Source of the DNA: Synergistaceae bacterium
GTDB taxonomy: Bacteria; Synergistota; Synergistia; Synergistales; Aminobacteriaceae
Assembly (NCBI GenBank): GCA_009778055.1
Contig: WRKN01000022.1
Coordinates: 1-19,437 of the forward strand
DNA: 19,437 nt
Direction of reading: 5' to 3'
Shown: piece after piece, positions 7,867-15,510 of the stretch
How positions within the stretch are numbered: the stretch's first letter is position 1
Layout: each line of letters begins with the position of its first letter
Translations under genes and position numbers: made by a program
The notes under the pieces: generated by a model
Told to the model about the DNA's origin: nothing
What the model saw: only the letters and a program-made list of their open reading frames with translations
The model's database searches: none

Positions 7867-8483
7867 ATTTCATCAAAAAATTCGACGGAGTGACGGCTGG
7901 AACGGACGAGGCGGGACGGGGTCCCTTGGCGGGGCCGGTCGTGGGCGCGGCGGTGGTTTTGACGGAGCTTCAAAAAGAGACCCTTTTGAAACTTGGGCTG
8001 AGAGACTCTAAGCGAATGAGTCCCGGCAAACGAGAAGCTCTATTTCACACGATGTGTGAAATAGGCGTCGTGTGGCGGGCTCAGGCCGAGAGCGTGGAGG
8101 AGATCGCCAGGCTCAATATAAACGCGGCCTCGCTCCAGGCGATGGGAAAAAGCGTGCGCAAGCTGCCCCTGGCGGTTGATCTTGTCGTGGTCGACGGACT
8201 GTACGAGCTCCCGGGGCTTGAAGTTCCCCAGATCCCGCTGGTGGGCGGCGACGACCTCGTTCCCTCGGTGTCCGCCGCTTCCGTGATTGCCAAAGTCCTG
8301 CGCGACCGTGTTATGATAGTTTGGGATCGGTATTATCCGCAGTATGGCTTTGCGCGGCACAAGGGATATCCTACGGAGGCTCACAGAAACGCGATTCGGG
8401 CGTTCGGGCTCTCTCCCGCCCACCGAAAATCCGGCAAAACCCGCAAAAAAGGTGAATATGATGGCGCAGATTTCAAATCTTAA
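7845..8483 (+). CDS. rnhB: Ribonuclease HII
   Basis: This 212-residue enzyme cuts the RNA strand of RNA-DNA hybrids and starts removal of misinserted ribonucleotides from DNA. The DEDD active site is visible: GTDEAGRGPLAGP supplies D21 and E22, VVVDG supplies D117, and SAASVIAKVLRDR supplies D154. RDSKRMSPGKRE and YGFARHKGYPT are RNase HII signatures. The frame is open much further upstream, but ATG 7845 is the right start: it matches the family length and has GGGAG 7 bases before it, inside the end of rbgA. The 3' end overlaps the next gene by 23 bases. Confidence 0.94.
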   Translation: MDAEGKLNFIKKFDGVTAGTDEAGRGPLAGPVVGAAVVLTELQKETLLKLGLRDSKRMSPGKREALFHTMCEIGVVWRAQAESVEEIARLNINAASLQAMGKSVRKLPLAVDLVVVDGLYELPGLEVPQIPLVGGDDLVPSVSAASVIAKVLRDRVMIVWDRYYPQYGFARHKGYPTEAHRNAIRAFGLSPAHRKSGKTRKKGEYDGADFKS

Positions 8484-9561
8484 CGTGCAGGTCAATCAAA
8501 ATCTGGATCAGAACCAGGTCGGCCAGGGACGGATAGGTGACGTCCGGCAAATTCCGGACGCGCGCCTGTTGCATGGAATACGCTCCGGGACGTTGGTGGA
8601 GGGACAAGTGCTGTCGCGGGGCGCCGACGGAAACTACATGGTGCGCGTAAGCGCTCAGGGCGGACAGCCTCAAACCCTGCTGGCCAGGGCCACGGTCAAC
8701 CTGATCGTCGGAGAGCATTTCCGCGCGGTGTGGGATTCGTCGGGCCCGGACAAAGTTCCGGTGCTGCGGCTGTCGGAGGCCGAGCTGTCGTTCCTCTCCA
8801 AGCTGCCGGCGGGCGACCGCGAGATGGCGACGGCCCTTCTCGCCCGCGGGATGCCCCTTTCGGACGAGGTTATGCAAACGGTGCGGGAATCGTGGCGGCG
8901 GATGGGCGGCAAACCGGCTCAACTGGGGCCCATACTTGAGCTTTGGGCGCGCGGTTTGCCTATGACGCCCGGCAACGCGCAGATCATTTCATGGTACATG
9001 GGGCTGAACGGGGAAGCCGCGAGTTCGATCTGGGCCCACATACGCAGGAATTTGAAGGAACGCTCGCGCAAAGGAGAGAACCCGGTCGATGTCCTGCGCG
9101 GGATGAAAGAAGGGAAGAATCCCGGAGAAGAGGAGATCGCCAGGTTTTTGCAGGGACATTCAATGCTGCTTAGAGCGCCGCGAAGCGACACTGACCCGGC
9201 GCTTTTGGGCGCGCCTTTGTGGCCTGCGGGCGACGATGCGCCGCATATCACGGCGCGGGTTTTCCTGGGGCGAGTACAGGAAACTGATGACCGCGGGTAT
9301 TGGCAGGTAGGTTTTGAAGTGGAAGGCTCAAGGCTGGGTTTCGTCGGCGGCGACGTCGAGAGCGACGGCCGTTCGTACATCCTGAACCTATACGCGGAGC
9401 AGCTTGCAACGTGCGAATTGCTCAAGCAAAAACGCTACGCCGTCAGAAAAGAGCTGGAGGGAATTTCTCTGGCGCTTCAATTCATCGGCATATCTCAGAT
9501 CGAATCAGAAACAACGCGCCGTAGGTTTTTGCACGGCAGAGGATTGGATATCACGGTATGA
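8461..9561 (+). CDS. FliK-like (hook-length control C-terminal domain) protein, function unknown
   Basis: This 366-residue protein has three parts. An N-terminal Asn/Gln-rich stretch is followed by a small beta-rich domain (GTLVEGQVLSRGADGNYMVRV, then QTLLARATVNLIVGE). A helical middle contains MPLSDEVMQTVRESW-type helices. The C-terminal region (about 275-366) has alternating strands and an EQLATCELLKQK helix, resembling the Flg_hook domain of FliK. The next gene is an FlhB-C-terminal-like protein, the classical partner of FliK, which supports the call. Bacillus has a comparable pair, ylqG-ylqH, near rnhB (from memory). I chose ATG 8461 because AAGGTG ends 6 bases upstream; ATG 8458 is also possible. 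It overlaps rnhB by 23 bases. No flagellar gene is present in the window. Confidence 0.7.
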   Translation: MAQISNLNVQVNQNLDQNQVGQGRIGDVRQIPDARLLHGIRSGTLVEGQVLSRGADGNYMVRVSAQGGQPQTLLARATVNLIVGEHFRAVWDSSGPDKVPVLRLSEAELSFLSKLPAGDREMATALLARGMPLSDEVMQTVRESWRRMGGKPAQLGPILELWARGLPMTPGNAQIISWYMGLNGEAASSIWAHIRRNLKERSRKGENPVDVLRGMKEGKNPGEEEIARFLQGHSMLLRAPRSDTDPALLGAPLWPAGDDAPHITARVFLGRVQETDDRGYWQVGFEVEGSRLGFVGGDVESDGRSYILNLYAEQLATCELLKQKRYAVRKELEGISLALQFIGISQIESETTRRRFLHGRGLDITV

Positions 9562-9836
9562 CAAAGATGACAAAAAAGCGAGATAAAGCGGCAGCCTTAA
9601 AATACGACGCCGGGCGGGACAGCGCCCCGTCCGTCACGGCCAAGGGCGAGGGGTTCGTGGCGCGCCGAATCGTGGAGATAGCGCATGAAGCGGACGTGCC
9701 GGTCGTGGAGGACGCCGCCCTTGTGTCGGCCCTTCTGTCGCTGGAACTGGGGCAGGAGATACCCGTCGAGCTTTACGAGGCTGTGGCTCGCGTACTTTCC
9801 TGGATCTACAGGCTGGAAAAAGGCGAGCCCGCGTGA
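9558..9836 (+). CDS. FlhB C-terminal domain-like protein (YlqH-like)
   Basis: This 92-residue protein corresponds to the cytoplasmic C-terminal part of FlhB/YscU export-switch proteins that lies after the NPTH autocleavage site. ALKYDAGRD is followed by VTAKGEGFVARRIVEIA, then VPVVEDAALVSALLSLELGQEIPVELY and VARVLSWIYRL, the family hallmark. It has no membrane segments and no NPTH motif, so it cannot be an export gate itself. Such stand-alone copies are known near rnhB in Bacillus (ylqH) and other bacteria; their role is unsettled. The start ATG 9558 overlaps the upstream stop (ATGA), and an in-frame ATG at 9567 is an alternative. The last bases overlap yraN (GTGA). Confidence 0.88.
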   Translation: MTKMTKKRDKAAALKYDAGRDSAPSVTAKGEGFVARRIVEIAHEADVPVVEDAALVSALLSLELGQEIPVELYEAVARVLSWIYRLEKGEPA

Positions 9837-10231
9837 CCGGAAGCAGCCCCAAACACCTCGAACTGGGCAGAAAAGCCGAAGATCTGGCGGCCGGACACAT
9901 CGAGTGCCTGGGGTGGCGAATCTTGTCGCGTAATTTTTCGTGCAGGCTGGGTGAGCTGGATATCGTGGCGATGGACGAAAAAGGAAAAGAGCTGGTGGTA
10001 GTGGAAGTGCGCTATCGCACGTTTGGCGACACGCAATCCCCGGAGGACTCCATCGGCCCCAAAAAACTGCGCACGCTTGTCAACGCCGGGCGGGTTTACG
10101 TGGACGGTATGGGATGGACAGGCCCGTGGCGCGTCGACCTTGTGGGGATTACGGCTCGCCCTCGCGAACCGTCGGAGCGCTGGCGGCTCGAACACATCGA
10201 AAACATCACGGACGGAGCGTTCCGCCCGTAG
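9833..10231 (+). CDS. yraN: YraN/UPF0102 family endonuclease-like protein
   Basis: This 132-residue protein has the UPF0102 pattern: LELGRKAEDLAAGHIECLGW, SRNFSCRLGELDIVAMD, then ELVVVEVRYRTFG. The GELD aspartate and the EVR element lie where restriction-endonuclease-fold enzymes place D and ExK. An EVRYR form also occurs in E. coli YraN, so the missing lysine is not unusual. The family is linked to DNA processing or repair, without a proven role. GTG 9833 overlaps the stop of the FlhB-like gene. The late TERWRLEHIENITDGAF-like end is typical. This is the last gene of the lepB operon; composition falls sharply in GC just downstream. Confidence 0.9.
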   Translation: MTGSSPKHLELGRKAEDLAAGHIECLGWRILSRNFSCRLGELDIVAMDEKGKELVVVEVRYRTFGDTQSPEDSIGPKKLRTLVNAGRVYVDGMGWTGPWRVDLVGITARPREPSERWRLEHIENITDGAFRP

Positions 10232-10234
10232 GAT

Positions 10235-10339
10235 ATGAACAACGGTGTTTTACGTCGCGCCGTTGCTGAACCGTTGACGATAGAGATTGAGTCGGAAGAA
10301 ATAAACGTGAGACATCGCCATGGTCGTAATGAGCGATAG
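10235..10339 (+). CDS. Short open frame of 34 residues, doubtful
   Basis: ATG 10235 to TAG 10337-10339 encodes MNNGVLRRAVAEPLTIEIES and 14 more mostly polar and basic residues. It begins 3 bases after yraN; only an AGG 2 bases upstream could serve as ribosome site, which is too close. The first half is host-like in base composition and the second half AT-richer. It could be the truncated start of a gene that once followed yraN, or chance. No family is recognised. Confidence 0.2.
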   Translation: MNNGVLRRAVAEPLTIEIESEEINVRHRHGRNER

Positions 10340-10354
10340 AGTGAGGTAATCACT

Positions 10355-11500
10355 GTGGAGCATATAACGACTTACATGGGTAAGGACTTCACACTCCTTG
10401 TTCCGAGCGTAAATCAAATTCATATTGAGGACATAGCTCATGCGCTGTCGCTTATGTGCCGTGCCAACAGGCATTTTATTCGTTTCTACTCAGTTGCACA
10501 ACATTCGATAAACTGTGCCAATGAAGCAAAGGCGCGAGGGCTTTCCGAAAGAGTACAGATTGCCTGTCTGCTACATAACGCAAGTGAAGCCTATTTACCA
10601 GACATCACGCGCCTAGTTAAGGCTCATTTATCAAAATACCTTGAGATTGAAAAACGTTTGCAAGACACCATTTATAATAAGTTTTTAGGTTCGCCACTTT
10701 CCGAAAATGAAGCTGTTCATGTAGACCAAATCGACCATGATGTGTTGGTATGTGAGTTCAACGCTTTGATGACGAAGAAAGTCTTTGACGATTGTCCAAT
10801 TATAATCGGTAAGCTTTCTTTTGAGTTTTGCGGATTCGCGGAAATCGAAAAAGAGTTTCTCGAAATATTTCGAGGCATAAAGACCTTATCTCCGTCAAAA
10901 CATAAAAGCCTTAAAGCGCAAATAGCTGATATTGAAAACGGATTGAGGTATAAAGTTGATGTTCTTGATTATGTGAAACAGCATAGAGTTACCGAAATGC
11001 TCGCTGAGAAACTGTATATAAAAAGGCTTTCGGCACAGGTTGATGTCGCCATTCACGCTTATGGTATTTTGGTTGCCCTGTCAAAGATTTTAGAAGATGA
11101 CGAGGTCATTGAACACCTTTCGCTTGGTGCGGGTACTAAGCCGGGCAAGACATATGATGTAGTTACTTCAAAAAGAATTGCGGAATTTAAGTTTGCCGAG
11201 TGGGACAGAGGCAGTAACACCATACGTCAAAACGGCATATTCAAGGATTTCCTCGAATTGGCGATTAACACCAAGGGCTGCGGAAAAACAAAGTACATAT
11301 ATTGTTTGAGTGCCGACGATATAATAAAATTTTTAAGCAGCAGCGAGAGAAACCTTGGGAGTGTGTTGTCAAGAAACATGATGGATAAGAAATACCCGAA
11401 ATATCAAGAACGATACAAGACAGTTAAGGCGTTCTATCAAGAGTTCAAGAACGAGGTCGAGATAGTTGAATTGGGTGATTATATAGAACCCAAAGAATGA
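10355..11500 (+). CDS. HD-type phosphohydrolase domain (HN variant) fused to a PD-(D/E)XK nuclease-like domain
   Basis: This 381-residue protein has two parts. Residues 5-175 follow the YfbR-like/phage HD hydrolase pattern: TTYMGKDFTLL, IEDIAHALS, RFYSVAQHS (H50), LLHNASEAYLPDI (H74, N75) and VDQID (D127). The usual motif is LLHDASEAY, so the metal-binding aspartate is replaced by Asn. Residues 200-381 form a second domain: two helices, then TYDVVTSKRIAEFKFAEW with D268, E277 and K279, followed by IRQNGIFKDFLELA (Q292), the spacing expected of a restriction-endonuclease-fold active site. KYIYCLS supplies a later strand. GTG 10355 has GAGG 8 bases upstream and is needed to keep the TTYMGK segment. 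It is AT-rich and unlike its neighbours, suggesting transfer. A nucleotide-sensing or defence nuclease role is inference only. Confidence 0.8.
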   Translation: MEHITTYMGKDFTLLVPSVNQIHIEDIAHALSLMCRANRHFIRFYSVAQHSINCANEAKARGLSERVQIACLLHNASEAYLPDITRLVKAHLSKYLEIEKRLQDTIYNKFLGSPLSENEAVHVDQIDHDVLVCEFNALMTKKVFDDCPIIIGKLSFEFCGFAEIEKEFLEIFRGIKTLSPSKHKSLKAQIADIENGLRYKVDVLDYVKQHRVTEMLAEKLYIKRLSAQVDVAIHAYGILVALSKILEDDEVIEHLSLGAGTKPGKTYDVVTSKRIAEFKFAEWDRGSNTIRQNGIFKDFLELAINTKGCGKTKYIYCLSADDIIKFLSSSERNLGSVLSRNMMDKKYPKYQERYKTVKAFYQEFKNEVEIVELGDYIEPKE

Positions 11501-11537
11501 TATTATCCGAATAAGACATTACGAACAAACCAAAGAT

Positions 11538-11645
11538 ATGACCATAGAAGAAAAAGTGGCCTATGTTAACAACAAAGCCGAACAAATACTCAAACCGTAT
11601 GGTATCCAACCTGTCTATATGGATATAGTGCGAACGATAAAGTAA
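11538..11645 (+). CDS. Short open frame of 35 residues downstream of the HD-nuclease gene
   Basis: ATG 11538 to TAA 11643-11645 encodes a protein-like sequence (MTIEEKVAYVNNKAEQILK, then YGIQPVYMDIVRTIK) with an evident amphipathic helix. No good ribosome site precedes it. The same frame is open back to 11487, overlapping the end of the HD-nuclease gene in the +1 frame, so it may be a remnant or a frameshifted extension of that gene instead of a separate one. Family unknown. Confidence 0.35.
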   Translation: MTIEEKVAYVNNKAEQILKPYGIQPVYMDIVRTIK

Positions 11646-11698
11646 CTTAATGTGGGTATGAATTGGCGAAAAACCTTACCCACGAAATATAGTTAAGT
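11645..11698. repeat. Inverted repeat at the right edge of the AT-rich island
   Basis: GTGGGTA (11652-11658) pairs with TACCCAC (11677-11683) around an 18-base loop. Outside it, ACTTAA (11645-11650) pairs with TTAAGT (11693-11698), with unequal bulges of 1 and 9 bases. There is no T tract on either strand, so it is not a standard intrinsic terminator. It sits between two convergent genes, where it could slow transcripts, or mark the end of the inserted DNA. Confidence 0.45.
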
Positions 11699-11720
11699 CG
11701 TAAATTCGCACAGCGTGGCT

Positions 11721-12218
11721 TCACCTCTCCAAACACATATCTTCCGTTATGGTTATCCCCTCCAAGGCCAGAAGGAACCTTTTCCTGTCCAGCCCTCCCC
11801 CGTAGCCTGTGATGGCGCCGTCGTGGCCGACAACGCGGTGGCATGGGACGAATATGCTTAAGGGGTTGCGCCCGGTGGCTGAGCCGACGGCCCGCGCCCC
11901 AGTGTTCAATTTGGCGGCCAGCGCACCGTAGCTCAAAAGACGTCCGTAAGATATTTCCGCTATCCCCGCCCATACCCTTTGTTGGAAAGGCGTGCCGCCG
12001 GCGGGACGCAGAGGCACGGTAAACACGCGCAGCTTCCCCGCGAAATAAAGTTCGAGTTCGCGCGCGGCCTGTCCCAGCAAATTATTTTTTGAGTTCCCCC
12101 CCTCCGGCAGAGATGGAAAATATTTCCCACCTATGAAGTACGCCCCGCAAAGGGACGTCCCGTCAGAGATCAGAACCATTTCCCCTATGGGGGTAGAAAT
12201 ATTAACGTAATCCGTCAT
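11721..12218 (-). CDS. ogt: Methylated-DNA--[protein]-cysteine S-methyltransferase
   Basis: This 165-residue suicide enzyme transfers the methyl group of O6-methylguanine in DNA to its own cysteine. The active site VPCHRVVG contains acceptor C126. GTPFQQRVWAGIAEISYGRLLSYGALA and ARAVGSATGRNP are the winged-helix DNA-binding and recognition elements, and GYGGGLDRKRFLLALEG closes the domain. The N-terminal 70 residues form the short Ada/Ogt-type ribonuclease-like domain. The protein runs about ten residues beyond the usual LLxLEG end. ATG 12218 has GAGG 8 bases upstream. It diverges from secG across a 132-base region with a 6-base inverted repeat. Confidence 0.93.
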   Translation of the reverse strand: MTDYVNISTPIGEMVLISDGTSLCGAYFIGGKYFPSLPEGGNSKNNLLGQAARELELYFAGKLRVFTVPLRPAGGTPFQQRVWAGIAEISYGRLLSYGALAAKLNTGARAVGSATGRNPLSIFVPCHRVVGHDGAITGYGGGLDRKRFLLALEGITITEDMCLER

Positions 12219-12240
12219 AGCTTTTGCCTCTTTTCTTTTT

Positions 12241-12261
12241 CTCGTGTCCGAGCGTCACGAG
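12241..12261. promoter_or_regulatory. Inverted repeat in the ogt-secG divergent region, possible operator
   Basis: CTCGTG (12241-12246) and CACGAG (12256-12261) are a perfect 6-base inverted repeat with centres 15 bases apart, about 1.5 helical turns. It lies 23 bases upstream of the methyltransferase start and about 90 before secG. It could bind a dimeric regulator, but a pair this short can arise by chance. I found no convincing -35/-10 pair in this region. Confidence 0.25.
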
Positions 12262-12350
12262 GTTTGATTGTATGATAGAATAACTTTTCAGTTCCGGTTT
12301 TTCTCAAAAAGATGAGGAGCCTTTACATTATAGGAGGAGCTTTGCAAATT

Positions 12351-12575
12351 ATGAAGACTTTTTTATCCTTGATTCATTTTGTTTTGTGCATAATGGTTAT
12401 GGTGATCGTTCTGCTTCAGCGCCGTAAACAGGGCGGGTTCGGCGGTGCGTTCGGCGGAGGCACACAGGCGGACTCCGGGCAATGGCAGAGGTTTACGGGC
12501 TTGACCAAGCTAACTATCGTACTGTTTGCGCTTTTTATGCTGACTTCCGTCTTTTTAACCTTCATCCTAGCGTAA
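12351..12575 (+). CDS. secG: Protein translocase subunit SecG
   Basis: This 74-residue inner-membrane protein assists SecYEG in protein export. Two membrane segments (about 5-22 and 53-72) flank the cytoplasmic loop, with LLQRRKQGGFGGAFGGGTQ at 21-39; the family signature is LLQxGKGGGxxxAFGG. I chose ATG 12351 (MKTFLSLIHF) because it gives the normal N terminus. AGGAGGAG lies about 11 bases upstream, slightly long; the in-frame TTG 12342 lies only 4 bases after it. The in-frame ATG at 12312 has no ribosome site. secG precedes rplM with a 59-base gap. Confidence 0.9.
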   Translation: MKTFLSLIHFVLCIMVMVIVLLQRRKQGGFGGAFGGGTQADSGQWQRFTGLTKLTIVLFALFMLTSVFLTFILA

Positions 12576-12634
12576 CGGCGATAAACCTGATAAAATAACT
12601 TGTTGGTTTTTATCTTGATTTAGGAGGAAACAAA

Positions 12635-13066
12635 ATGGCAGGCAGCGGTTCCTACCTGGCTAGACCTGAGACAGTCGAGAGGCAGTGGTACATAGTAGAC
12701 GCCACAGACAGGCCTGTCGGTCGTCTTGCCGCGCGTATAGCGCGTATATTGACCGGGAAACACAGACCTACGTTTACCCCGCACGTAGACACCGGCGACT
12801 TCGTGGTCGTCGTGAACGCGGAAAAAATCAAACTGACGGGCAAAAAGGGCGAGCAGTCCCATTTTCACCGTCACACCGGGCATAGCGGCGGCTATCGCTC
12901 AATCCCGTGGGAAGTGATGTTGCAGAAAAAGCCGGAGTTCCTGTTCGAGCGAGTGGTAAAGGGTATGCTTCCGAAGACGCGCCTCAAATATGGCCGGAAG
13001 CTGAAAGTTTACGCCGGGCCGAACCATCCTCATGCCGCCCAGTCGCCTGTGGCGCTTGAGCTTTAA
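12635..13066 (+). CDS. rplM: 50S ribosomal protein L13
   Basis: This 143-residue protein of the large subunit binds 23S rRNA early in assembly. Recognisable blocks are WYIVDATDRPVGRLAARIA, GDFVVVVNAEKIKLTGKK, HTGHSGGYRSIPWEVML and VKGMLPKTRLKYGRKLKVY, ending in the usual HPHAAQSPVALEL. The length matches the family. ATG 12635 has a strong AGGAGG 7 bases upstream. It forms the conserved rplM-rpsI pair, 27 bases before rpsI. The 59 bases upstream are AT-rich, with only a weak promoter candidate. Confidence 0.97.
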   Translation: MAGSGSYLARPETVERQWYIVDATDRPVGRLAARIARILTGKHRPTFTPHVDTGDFVVVVNAEKIKLTGKKGEQSHFHRHTGHSGGYRSIPWEVMLQKKPEFLFERVVKGMLPKTRLKYGRKLKVYAGPNHPHAAQSPVALEL

Positions 13067-13093
13067 TTTTATTATTTATAGAAGGAGAGAGCC

Positions 13094-13489
13094 ATGCAAG
13101 ACAGTAGCTATTTTTGGGGAACAGGCAGACGTAAAAACGCGCTTGCGAGGGTACGGGTGCGTTCGGGCAACGGCGAGATAAGGATCAACAACAGGACGGT
13201 TGAGGATTATTTTCCGCGCCTCGTATGGCAGGCTCAGGTTCTGCGGTCTTTGAAAGCCGCGAGCCTCGAAGGTAAGGTGGATGTTTTTGTCCGCGCGTCC
13301 GGCGGTGGATTGACCGGTCAGGCCGGAGCCGTCACAATGGGCATGGCCCGCGCCCTGATAAAATTGAACCCGGATCTGCGGCCCGCCTTGAAAAAAGAAG
13401 GGCTTTTAACCCGCGACCCCCGAATGGTCGAACGCAAGAAGTTCGGCCAAAAAGGCGCGAGGGGTATGAGACAGTTCTCGAAGCGTTAA
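13094..13489 (+). CDS. rpsI: 30S ribosomal protein S9
   Basis: This 131-residue small-subunit protein contacts P-site tRNA with its C-terminal tail. Hallmarks are GTGRRKNALARVRVRSGNG, INNRTVEDYF, VRASGGGLTGQAGAVTMGMA and RALIKLNPDLRP, and the basic end GARGMRQFSKR with the invariant SKR. The length matches the family. ATG 13094 has AAGGAGAG 5 bases upstream. It is the second gene of the L13-S9 pair, followed by a strong terminator. Confidence 0.97.
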   Translation: MQDSSYFWGTGRRKNALARVRVRSGNGEIRINNRTVEDYFPRLVWQAQVLRSLKAASLEGKVDVFVRASGGGLTGQAGAVTMGMARALIKLNPDLRPALKKEGLLTRDPRMVERKKFGQKGARGMRQFSKR

Positions 13490-13526
13490 TTTCGCGCTTT
13501 TTTTACTTCAGCTACTTCAGCCGATA

Positions 13527-13560
13527 AAAAAACAGGCCCTTGAGAAGGGGCCTGTTTTTT
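13527..13560 (+). terminator. Intrinsic terminator after rpsI
   Basis: The arm A6-CAGGCCC (13527-13539) pairs with GGGCCTG-T6 (13548-13560): a 13-base-pair perfect stem around an 8-base loop, ending in a T run. The A run on the other side makes it able to act on both strands. It separates secG/rplM/rpsI from tatD. Confidence 0.9.
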
Positions 13561-13583
13561 ACGAGGAGGCAACGATTACCAAC

Positions 13584-14379
13584 ATGTTTTTTGTAGACGC
13601 GCACTGTCATATAAATTCCAGACAGCTTAGGACCAGCGCCTCGTCCGTGGTGAGCCGTGCCGCCGCCGCCGGCGTGAGGCGTATGCTCACGGTGGGCAGC
13701 GATTTGCCCCACAGCGCGGAGGCCGTGGAGTTGGCCTCCCTGTACGGCGACCGCGGAGTTTACGCCACTGTGGGGGTTCATCCGCACGATGCCGCAGCCG
13801 CTGCGGAAGGCTTGCCGGACGAACTGCTTAAGCTGGCCGAGTCCCGAGAGGTAGTGGCCATCGGCGAGACTGGGCTGGATTATTATTACGACCATTCGTC
13901 ACGCAATGTACAGCGCGACGTTTTTCGGATGCACGTCGAATGGGCTGCAAACGTAAATAAACCCCTGGTGCTTCACGTCCGAAACGCCGAGGGCGACACC
14001 CTGGCAATGGACGACGCCCTTGCCATTCTCGACGGTATGCCCGAAAAACCGGCGCTGATGTTTCACTGCTACGCGGGAGGGCTTCGCTACATGGACGCGA
14101 TGAAAAAACTGGACGCCTATATTTCGATAGCGGGACCCGTTACCTGGCCCAAGGGCGGTGAGCTGAGGGCTGTCGCGGCAGCCGTACCCGAGGGGCGTCT
14201 TTTGTGCGAGACAGACTCCCCCTGGCTCTCCCCCCAACCCCACAGAGGGAAACTTAACGAACCCGCCTACGTCCGTTTCGTATACGAAGCGATAGCGGAA
14301 GCGCGCGGCCTCCCCCTGGACGACCTGGCGCGTATAGTTGACGCCAACGCGGCGCGCCTTTTCGGGTGGGAGCCTCTTT

Positions 14380-14393
<14 letters not shown>
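13584..14393 (+). CDS. tatD: TatD family metal-dependent DNase
   Basis: This 269-residue TIM-barrel nuclease removes nucleotides from DNA ends, and the family is linked to DNA repair. Metal ligands are visible: VDAHCHIN (H7, H9), GETGLDYYYD (E95), LVLHVRNAEGD (H131), FHCYAGG (H161) and CETDSPWLSP (D211). HVRNAEGD replaces the more usual HxRDA, which does not remove a ligand. GVHPHDA is typical. ATG 13584 is preceded by GAGGAGG, but 14 bases away. An in-frame ATT at 13575 would be better spaced, but ATT starts are rare. The end overlaps tgt by 14 bases. Confidence 0.93.

Positions 14394-15510
<1,117 letters not shown>

Larger units (their letters stand above)
10232..11720. other. AT-rich accessory island between yraN and the methyltransferase gene
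   Basis: Between the stop of yraN and the end of the methyltransferase gene, composition changes abruptly. By hand count the 60 bases at 10081-10140 (yraN) hold 41 G/C, while those at 10621-10680 hold 18. Codon choice shifts to AAA, TTA, ATA and GAT. The island holds one convincing gene (10355-11500), two short open frames and an inverted repeat. No transposase, integrase, flanking tRNA or target duplication was found. The first 70 bases (10232-10300) are still host-like in composition. Confidence 0.7.

Noticed and set aside
10235..10339. Antitoxin or small partner protein for the HD-nuclease gene
   Set aside because: The 34-residue frame lacks a usable ribosome site and any recognisable fold; calling it a partner would be guesswork.
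10232..11720. Insertion sequence or integrative element ends (terminal repeats, target duplication, integrase)
   Set aside because: I compared both flanks by eye and found no matching direct repeat, and there is no transposase or integrase in the island.
12576..12634. Promoter or protein-binding RNA leader in front of rplM
   Set aside because: The best pair found (CTGATA-18-TATCTT) is weak and no stable stem mimicking an rRNA site is evident.
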